Below, one piece after another: positions 44,197 to 49,915 of a stretch of 49,915 nt of DNA. Each line of letters begins with the position of its first letter. The stretch's first letter is position 1. Origin of the DNA: Phycisphaerales bacterium (lineage in GTDB: Bacteria > Planctomycetota > Phycisphaerae > UBA1845); assembly GCA_020350565.1 (NCBI GenBank), contig CP070718.1, forward strand, positions 3,664,387-3,714,301, written 5' to 3'. The position numbers were made by a program, and so were the translations under genes. The notes beneath the pieces are model-generated. The model was not told the DNA's origin, did no database searches, and saw nothing but the letters and a program-made list of their open reading frames with translations.

Positions 44197-45093
44197 CAAA
44201 AGCCTTCCAAGTCACCAGCCGGTGAGGACTTACGGCTACTTCCCATTCTATCCCCGTTATCGGACAGGGGCAATCGCGAGTCCAGACCCAAATCCCACCC
44301 GCAATGCCTGCGCAAGGTAACACTTTGCAGGAAGTTGCCGACTTTGCTGCCTGACGCCTCTGTTTTCTACGCACGCATTGCAGCAGCCGTTCAATCCGCA
44401 CGGCGAGCTTCGACAACGTCTTACGCGCCCAACATAGTCCAATGCGCTAACTCGCTAAGGCACGGTCTCGTAAAGAGCTTACGTCAGTGCCAACACGCTG
44501 ACCGGTCGTTCCGCCGCGCAGGCTGCGTCCTTCATGACATGGTTCCGCATCTCGTCACCACCACGCAGGCAAATGGGACTACCCCGGGTCCGATTCCTGC
44601 GGGAGGATCAAACGGTAACAAGGGTGCTTCGCCAATGCAGCGCGAGCTGCCAGCAAGATGTCGCTAAAAAAGGAGAAACCAATAAAAAGCCCCTTGCTTT
44701 ACGAGGCTCAATGCTGCATACTAAATATTAGTAAATGTAGGCCGTTTGGCCTGGTTCCGGCGAGTGGGCCGGAACGATGATACGGAAGAAGCCTCGCATC
44801 TCGCTGCGGAGAATCCACGCATGCGGCGCAGCAAGAAGTCGAGGCTTCTAATTTGCGCCTCCCGTCGCGTTGCCTGAAAGCACACCGCAAACAGCCCCTC
44901 CTGACTCGCAAGATCGATTAGCAAATGCCATCTTGTGGCATTTCAGGGTATGTTACCGAGAGAATCCCTTGTACGGGAAAGGGGTCGAAGCGGCACGCAC
45001 CGATCAAACAAGCCGCACGCCTCAATCCGCGGCGGAACGCCCGCGCGAGTTGAAACGAGCGGCTTGTGCAAAGTTCCAACCGTTAACCCAACC
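44197..45093. other. 0.9-kb intergenic region with stem-loop cluster
   Basis: No supported gene between the TPR gene start and the thiolase stop (both minus strand). Contains the four-stem cluster at 44719-44849. Small frames here encode Arg-rich chance peptides. Confidence 0.5.
44719..44849. ncRNA. Cluster of four adjacent stem-loops, candidate structured RNA or mobile element
   Basis: Consecutive palindromes: TACTAAATATTAGTA (44719-44733); AGGCC-GTTT-GGCCT (44739-44752); GTTCCGGC-GAGTGG-GCCGGAAC (44754-44775); and AGAAGCCTCG (44787-44796) with CGAGGCTTCT (44840-44849), the last enclosing GCTGCG (44803-44808) with CGCAGC (44827-44832). Spacers are 1-11 nt. The strand cannot be decided from palindromes. 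No known RNA family is recognised. Confidence 0.4.
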
Positions 45094-46278
45094 CTAGCAG
45101 CGCTCGACCGCGATCGCGCTGGCTTCACCGCCGCCGAGGCATATCGCAGCCATGCCGATTCGCTTGTCGTGGAACTCCAGCGCCCGCACCAGCGTGTTGA
45201 TGATCCGGGCACCGCTCGCTCCGATCGGGTGTCCGATCGATACGGCGCCTCCGGCCACGTTCACCTTGTCGTGATCCAGCTTCAGCTCCTTGATCGCCGC
45301 CAACGCAACCACGGAGAACGCCTCGTTGATCTCAAAGAGATCAACCTTACTCAAGGGGAGAGACAGCTTCTCGGACAGCTTCTTCAGCGCTCCGATAGGC
45401 GCCGAACCGAACCATTCGGGCTCCTGGGCGTGGTTGGAATGTCCGAGGATACGAGCCGCCGGCTTGATGCCCAACCGTGTTTTGGCTTCGTCGTCGAAGA
45501 CCAGCATCGCCGCCGCACCGTCGTTAATGCCCGAGGCGTTGCCTGCGGTGACGGTCCCCTCAGCACCGAATGCCGGACGGAGCGAGCGAAGCTTGTCGGC
45601 GCCGCGGTACCTGGAAACCTCCTCGTCCTTTTCGACGAGGATCGTCTCCTTCCGCGTCTTGATCTCGATGGGCACGACTTCCTCCTTGTTGTAGAAGCCG
45701 TTTTCCCAGGCCTGGACCGCCCGATCGAAGCTGGCGATGGCGTAGTCGTCCTGCTGCTGCCGGGTGATATCGTACTTGGCAGCCAACTGGTCGCCGCAGG
45801 TCCCCATGTGCTTGTCGTTGTAGACGTCCCAAAGCCCGTCGTAGATCATGCCGTCGACCAAGGGACCGTCGCCCATGCGGTAGCCGGTCCGTGCCTGACG
45901 CAGGAAATACGGCGCGTTGCTCATGCTTTCCGCACCACCCGCCACGATCAGGTGAGCGTCATCACATTGAATCGTCTGTGCGGCGATAACGACGGCCCGC
46001 ATGCTGGAACCACACACTTTGTTCACCGTGGTGGCTCCGCAACTCGCCGGCAGCCCGGCGCCGATGGCCGACTGACGAGCCACGTTCTGCCCAAGACCCG
46101 CCTGAACCACGCAGCCCATGTAGACCTCATCAACCTCTTTTCCGTTCACGCCGGCACGGGCGAGCGCCGCCTTGACCGCATGCGCCCCCAATTCGCCGGC
46201 CTTCAGCCCGGACAACGAGCCCAAGTAGTTACCGAAAGGCGTCCTCACGCCATGTGTCAAATAAACGTCTCTTAGCAT
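45094..46278 (-). CDS. Acetyl-CoA acetyltransferase (thiolase)
   Basis: 394 residues from ATG 46278 with AAGGAG five bases upstream (GTG 46284 possible). Acyl-accepting Cys 89 in NKVCGSSMRAV, C-terminal GHPIGASGARI (His 350) and CLGGGEASAIAVE (Cys 380) complete the active site, with EINEAFSVV (about 320) and GNASGINDGAAA. Length and motifs fit the biosynthetic acetoacetyl-CoA thiolase group (AtoB/PhaA/ThlA), cytosolic, condensing two acetyl-CoA or acting in reverse. Monocistronic as far as seen. Confidence 0.95.
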   Translation of the reverse strand: MLRDVYLTHGVRTPFGNYLGSLSGLKAGELGAHAVKAALARAGVNGKEVDEVYMGCVVQAGLGQNVARQSAIGAGLPASCGATTVNKVCGSSMRAVVIAAQTIQCDDAHLIVAGGAESMSNAPYFLRQARTGYRMGDGPLVDGMIYDGLWDVYNDKHMGTCGDQLAAKYDITRQQQDDYAIASFDRAVQAWENGFYNKEEVVPIEIKTRKETILVEKDEEVSRYRGADKLRSLRPAFGAEGTVTAGNASGINDGAAAMLVFDDEAKTRLGIKPAARILGHSNHAQEPEWFGSAPIGALKKLSEKLSLPLSKVDLFEINEAFSVVALAAIKELKLDHDKVNVAGGAVSIGHPIGASGARIINTLVRALEFHDKRIGMAAICLGGGEASAIAVERC

Positions 46279-46829
46279 GACCACTCCTTACCCGTCGCCC
46301 AGATGCTCAACTGAATCCGCCGAGACCGGGAGACCACGGTGACTCACTGTTGCCGCGCCCGATCCCGCAACCGCACCAGTCGGCGGAGCATCCCGGGCGC
46401 ACGATTGAATAACCAGCTTCGCGAACACTCGGGACGGGGCCTCGACCTGCCTGGCGCTCGCGGCACCTGAGAGTCCCGCGTGTCCACACGCCTCGATGCA
46501 GGCGCGTCGCCGAGCACCGTAGCGGCCCATTTCAGGCTGGGCGATCCGGCCGCTCGCAAGCAAACGTTTGCCCTAAGCCCGACGGCCTCCTGCGCGTTGG
46601 CAGCGACCCTCACGCCAGATAAAGGTTACACCACGACTGCACGAGGAAGGTTCATCCTAGTGTAATTGCTGAAGAACGTCCAGAGTGTTGACCGCTTGAC
46701 TGGTCACCGAAACACGGACCCGGCGCGTGTAACAAGACAACGCATGGGTGCGAAGGACAAACGCGTTTGGGACGGAAGAACCGCTCGAACGGCGGCGCCG
46801 CGCGCAGGATGTGCTGGGAGAGGTACGGC
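46279..46829. other. Intergenic, no gene seen
   Basis: 550 bp between thiolase and the HU-like gene. Only a 10-bp palindrome AAACGCGTTT (46759-46768) was noticed. Confidence 0.5.
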
Positions 46830-47210
46830 CTATCGGCGTAGTGCGCCATCATCGGAAGCCGACGATGAGGCCTTGGCGCCGGAGGCCTCCAACGGCAATC
46901 CGGTGGCTTCATCAAACGTGCACGACTTCTCAAGCAAGCGCAACTTCATAACCCGACCGACTTTGAACTTCACCGTCCGCTTGGCCGGAACGGGAACCTT
47001 GGCCATCGTCTTGGGATTCTGAGCGAGCCGGGCCGCCCGTATCTTGCTCTCGAACACGCCGAAGTCCCGGAACTCGAGGCGGTTGCCCTCCGCGAGTTCG
47101 TCAATGATCGCGTCCAGGAAGGTCTGAATCACCTTCTTGACCAGGACACGCTTCAGCACGTGCTGGTCGGCGATCCTGTCGATCAATTCCTTCTTGGTCA
47201 CCGTCGCCAT
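46830..47210 (-). CDS. HU/IHF family DNA-binding protein with extended tail
   Basis: 126 residues from ATG 47210; family members are usually 90-100, so there is a C-terminal extension. MATVTKKELIDRIADQHVLK and VKKVIQTFLDAIIDELAEGN form the helical dimerisation part; NRLEFRDFGVFESKIRAARL, then AQNPKT, is the HU signature with the DNA-bending arm; VKFKVGRVMKL closes the fold. The extra tail (about 95-126) is Ser/Ala-rich and acidic (EASGAKASSSASDDGALRR). Nucleoid-associated DNA bending is expected. No clear ribosome site. Confidence 0.93.
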   Translation of the reverse strand: MATVTKKELIDRIADQHVLKRVLVKKVIQTFLDAIIDELAEGNRLEFRDFGVFESKIRAARLAQNPKTMAKVPVPAKRTVKFKVGRVMKLRLLEKSCTFDEATGLPLEASGAKASSSASDDGALRR

Positions 47211-47541
47211 GGGAAGGCCCACCGTCTAGATGCTGCGGTTAATCAACACCTCCGAAGACAAGCAAATCGGGTGTCCCTTCTGCGTTTCGTCACAGGCTTC
47301 ACGGGCACAGGAGTTGATCAGCAACGACCCGCCAGGCACCCGATTCCTGAACCCGAATATGAGCGCAAGTCATACTACAGCAAAGAGTTTGCGATCGCAA
47401 GCCGCTTTTCGGACATGCTCCAACAGGTCCCGCTGGGCCTGGCGGAGGGGCAATCACCCTACTGAGGTCCAACCGGGCGATGCCGTGCGTTTGCCGTCCT
47501 GAGAGTTTCCGTAAGGGCCGACCTCGAGGCAAGCGACCGCC
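47211..47541. other. Intergenic, no gene seen
   Basis: 330 bp. Contains one palindrome TTGCGATCGCAA (47389-47400). No coding frame supported. Confidence 0.5.
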
Positions 47542-47862
47542 CTACCGCGAGCTTGCGCCCGTTTTGACGGACTCGAATCGGCGGTAAAAGTAGTCGTGCC
47601 CCTCAAAGGAACGCGATTGGCGGTCAATCAGGTGGGTGACGTATTCGGTCACCTCTTGTTCAGGTGTGCTGCTGCTGGTCGCCGGCCAATCCGACCGGGC
47701 ACCCGCCAGTGAAGGGATGTTTGTCCAGTGAGGATTGAAAAGTAGATGGCTCTGGCGGAGCGGAGGCTGTCTTCTATGCGGGGGTCGACTGGCGCAGCCG
47801 GCTAGCGAGGCCACCCCAGCGATGACCGCCAGAGCCATCAGTAGACGCAAAGGCTGTCGCAC
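47542..47862 (-). CDS. Small predicted lipoprotein
   Basis: 106 residues, start GTG (47862-47860) with AAAGGGGAG about eight bases upstream. Signal MRQPLRLLMALAVIAGVASL then lipobox LAGC (Cys 23). Mature region is Pro/Arg-rich, then EYVTHLIDRQSRSFEGHDYF (about 73-92), a likely helix. No family recognised. Lipid attachment outside the cytoplasmic membrane expected. Confidence 0.72.
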   Translation of the reverse strand: MRQPLRLLMALAVIAGVASLAGCASRPPHRRQPPLRQSHLLFNPHWTNIPSLAGARSDWPATSSSTPEQEVTEYVTHLIDRQSRSFEGHDYFYRRFESVKTGASSR

Positions 47863-48203
47863 CTATGCTTCTCCCCTTTCCTCACGGTCCTCGTCCTGGA
47901 TGACGAGCTTGCACGGCGCTCGCCAACCGAGCCCCGTGTCGGCAGGACCGAGAATCCCGCCTGGGCAAGGCCCGAGGGATCGATCGAATACCGGGTACGC
48001 GGGATGGGTAATTGACGAAAAGCGATCGGTCTACACAGCCCGGTCGCTCCTGATCAACGCCGAGGTTGTTCTTCGTCAACCGTCGAGGCACCAAGAAGGT
48101 GCGCTCATACCTGTTTGCGGAAGTCACGAGAGAGCACTACGATGCGGCGGCGTGCCCCAGTGATTGAATCCTCTCACCATCCCTTCAAACGGAGGCCTCA
48201 GCC
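47863..48203. other. Intergenic region between divergent genes, no gene seen
   Basis: 340 bp. Expected to carry promoters of the lipoprotein and aminopeptidase genes; none stands out. Confidence 0.45.
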
Positions 48204-49640
48204 TTGAACTTCTCAATCTCTGCAAAGCCCCATCCGGATGTCGAGGTGATCGTCGAGCTTCAGGCTGTGCCCGCCAAACCGGAGATGAAGAAGCACGGGA
48301 CGTCGGTCGGCGACGTGACCGTTCGCGGGCCGGATCGCGCCGGTAAACCTGACGGCGCGCTGGTCGCAACGGTTTCGCTCGGCCCGCTCAAGGAGGCCAC
48401 GGCCGAAACCGTTCGCCGCACCGGCGGTGCAGCCGCAAAGTGGATCAACGGCCAGTCGGCAAAGCGGGCAGCGGTCAAGCTCGCCGGCCTGACCGCCATG
48501 AAGATGCCGAACGCGCCGGCGGCCTTCGTCGAGGGATTGGCACTCGGCGCATTTAACTTCGATCGCCACAAGACCAAGGAGGAGTCGAAAGCGATCGACA
48601 CCGGCGTCGAGATTGTTCCTGCCCGGGCAACGGCCGGCGTACGTAAGACCATAGAGGAGGCACTTAAGGTAGCCGAAGCTGCCAACCTCGCTCGCGAGTG
48701 GGCCCACGAACCACCGAACGTCATCAATCCCGTCACGCTGGCCGAGCGCGTCCGCAAGCTGGCCGCCTCGCTCAAACTCAAATGCAACGTCTTCGACGAG
48801 AAGCAGCTCAAGGCGATGAAGGCCAATGCGCTTCTGGGCGTCGGGATGGGCAGCAAGACGCCTTCGCGTTTGATCGTCCTGGAACACACGGGACACGCCA
48901 AGGCGAAGAAGGCGAAACCGGTCGTTCTGATCGGCAAAGCGATCACCTTCGACACCGGCGGGTACTCGCTTAAGGACAAGACGAACATCGTGGGGATGAA
49001 GTATGACAAGTGCGGGGGCATGGCCGTCCTGGGCACGATGCGTGCGGTGGCGGCACTGAAGTTGCGGTGCCCCGTCGTAGGGATCATCGCGGCCGCGGAG
49101 AACATGATCTCCGGCGAGGCCTACCGCCCCAACGACATCATCACCACCATGTCGGGCAAGACCGTCGAGATCATCAGTACCGATGCCGAGGGGCGCATGG
49201 TGCTGGCGGATGCACTCACCTATGCCTGCAAGAATTACAAGCCGCGTGCGCTGATCAACCTGGCAACGCTGACGGGCGGCATCGTGGTGGCGTTGGGCAA
49301 CTTCCGGGCCGGCATCATGTCGACCAGCGATCGACTGGCCGACGCCTTGATCGCGTCCGGCGAGCGAGTGCATGAGCGCCTGTGGCGCATGCCTCTGGAC
49401 AACGATTACTTCGAGCTCATCAAAGGGGACGACAGCGACATGAAGAATGCGGCCGGCCGCACCGCCCATCCGATCATCGGCGGAATCTTCCTGAAGCAGT
49501 TCGTTGATGAAAAGGTGCCGTGGGCGCATCTCGACATTGCCGGCATGGGCGACACCGACAAGGACCAGCCGTACTGCCCGAAGGGCGCGACCGGATTCGG
49601 AGTCCGCCTGCTGGTAGATTACATCAAGCGCCTCCGGTAG
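48204..49640 (+). CDS. pepA: Leucyl aminopeptidase (M17)
   Basis: 478 residues starting at TTG 48204, with GGAGG eight bases upstream (48191-48195); the product begins MNFSISAKPHPDVEVIVELQ. M17 peptidases release N-terminal residues from peptides using two metal ions, cytosolic hexamer. Metal and catalytic residues present: K245 and D250 in GKAITFDTGGYSLK, K257, D268 in MKYDKCGG (usually MKxDMxGA), D327 and E329 and R331 in STDAEGRMVL (family NTDAEGR). N-terminal domain about 1-165 is less conserved. All key ligands intact. Confidence 0.95.
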   Translation: MNFSISAKPHPDVEVIVELQAVPAKPEMKKHGTSVGDVTVRGPDRAGKPDGALVATVSLGPLKEATAETVRRTGGAAAKWINGQSAKRAAVKLAGLTAMKMPNAPAAFVEGLALGAFNFDRHKTKEESKAIDTGVEIVPARATAGVRKTIEEALKVAEAANLAREWAHEPPNVINPVTLAERVRKLAASLKLKCNVFDEKQLKAMKANALLGVGMGSKTPSRLIVLEHTGHAKAKKAKPVVLIGKAITFDTGGYSLKDKTNIVGMKYDKCGGMAVLGTMRAVAALKLRCPVVGIIAAAENMISGEAYRPNDIITTMSGKTVEIISTDAEGRMVLADALTYACKNYKPRALINLATLTGGIVVALGNFRAGIMSTSDRLADALIASGERVHERLWRMPLDNDYFELIKGDDSDMKNAAGRTAHPIIGGIFLKQFVDEKVPWAHLDIAGMGDTDKDQPYCPKGATGFGVRLLVDYIKRLR

Positions 49641-49644
49641 CGGG

Positions 49645-49758
49645 TGAATGGCGAATGACGAATGTCGATTGACAAATGTCCAATGACAAACATCGAATCG
49701 CAAACGACAAACGGCAAACGGCAAACAACGAATGCCATACGACGAAAGGCAAACGATT
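49645..49758. repeat. Short-word degenerate repeat array (GCGAATG / GGCAAAC words)
   Basis: Directly after the pepA stop: variants of GTGAATGGCGAATGACGAATG (as separate 7-bp words GTGAATG, GCGAATG, ACGAATG, TCGATTG, ACAAATG, TCCAATG), then ACGGCAAACGGCAAACAACG-type words. Units 7-8 bp, imperfect, no spacers. Same word family as 648-815, opposite orientation. Confidence 0.6.
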
Positions 49759-49763
49759 CCCGA

Positions 49764-49915
49764 CCCCGAAGGGGCGACAGATGATGCCCGGCCCCAAACG
49801 GGCGACGAACAATGCCCGGCCCCGAAGGGGCAAAGGTCCCTAGCCCCGGGCGTAAGCCCGGGGAATCGGCGCCCCACGATTCGCAGAAGCCCCGAAGGGG
49901 CGACGACGATCCCCG
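49764..49915. repeat. Cluster of short palindromes, CCCCGAAGGGG and CCCCGGGC-GTAA-GCCCGGGG
   Basis: CCCCGAAGGGGCGAC at 49764-49778; a diverged copy at 49792-49806; CCCCGAAGGGG again at about 49820-49830 and about 49890-49900; and a perfect 8-bp hairpin CCCCGGGC-GTAA-GCCCGGGG at 49844-49863. REP-like dispersed palindromes; runs past the window edge. Confidence 0.75.

Noticed and set aside
47389-47400. GCGATCGC octamer as a HIP1-type repeat
   Set aside because: Single occurrence noticed; a chance palindrome cannot be excluded.

Overview
The window is about 60 percent GC, sparsely coded bacterial DNA. It reads as a member of the Planctomycetota, probably a Phycisphaerae-like or uncultivated lineage. 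This is inferred from content, not from a marker gene: DUF1573 proteins, a 1459-residue secreted protein with Gly-Ala-Cys-Cys motifs, a dockerin-like pair and a GEVED-type C-terminus, large membrane glycosyltransferases with TPR tails, many secreted or lipid-anchored proteins of unknown function, and long intergenic stretches carrying palindromic repeats. There is no rRNA, tRNA, CRISPR array, prophage or transposase gene that I can see.

Layout. 1-2.3 kb: the 3' part of transaldolase, a short-word repeat patch, and a membrane-anchored hypothetical protein. 2.4-7.9 kb (minus strand): a tight operon of ABC ATPase, FtsX/YbbP-like permease, secreted alpha/beta hydrolase and metallo-beta-lactamase hydrolase. 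8.1-9.3 kb: two paralogous small proteins, each a membrane anchor with a strongly basic tail. 9.6-12.5 kb: a TIM-barrel isomerase-like protein, a polytopic membrane protein and D-aminoacyl-tRNA deacylase. 12.9-15.2 kb: a GT39-like glycosyltransferase with TPRs. 15.9-20.3 kb (minus): the giant secreted protein, with a terminator behind it and a hairpin in its leader. 20.3-22.0 kb: nearly gene-free. 22.1-24.4 kb: a small lipoprotein, a YkgJ-type cysteine-cluster protein and an S41 peptidase. 24.7-28.5 kb: an overlapping trio of GT9 glycosyltransferase, methyltransferase and TMTC-like membrane TPR protein. 28.7-30.8 kb: a DUF4003-like protein and an EamA transporter. 31.1-33.0 kb: a DUF1573-thioredoxin fusion. 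33.2-37.4 kb: smpB, an ECF sigma factor with a zinc-finger anti-sigma factor, and a PDZ protein. 38.8-40.3 kb: a second DUF1573 protein whose reading frame is interrupted by one in-frame UGA. 40.6-44.2 kb (minus): three hypothetical, secreted or TPR proteins. 45.1-49.6 kb: thiolase, an HU-like protein, a small lipoprotein and a leucyl aminopeptidase. The window ends in a palindromic repeat cluster.

The most notable observation is at 38782-40329. A single UGA (39298-39300) sits where the neighbouring DUF1573 paralogue has the first Cys of its Cys-Gly-Cys motif. Reading continues in frame for 342 codons, and a 7-bp hairpin with a G-starting apical loop begins 13 nt after the UGA. This fits a bacterial SECIS element, so the gene is a candidate selenoprotein; a nonsense mutation or a sequencing error is the main alternative. 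Other points of interest are a run of four adjacent stem-loops at 44719-44849 (possible structured RNA or small mobile element), three dispersed inverted-repeat elements built around an AAAAGGGGAC core, the ABC-transporter/esterase operon that recalls YbbAP-TesA, and the twin basic-tailed membrane proteins.

Regulation visible in the sequence: an ECF sigma/anti-sigma pair with a promoter-like TTCGAC-N17-TATAAT ahead of it, four to five intrinsic terminators, and translational coupling through ATGA overlaps in two operons.
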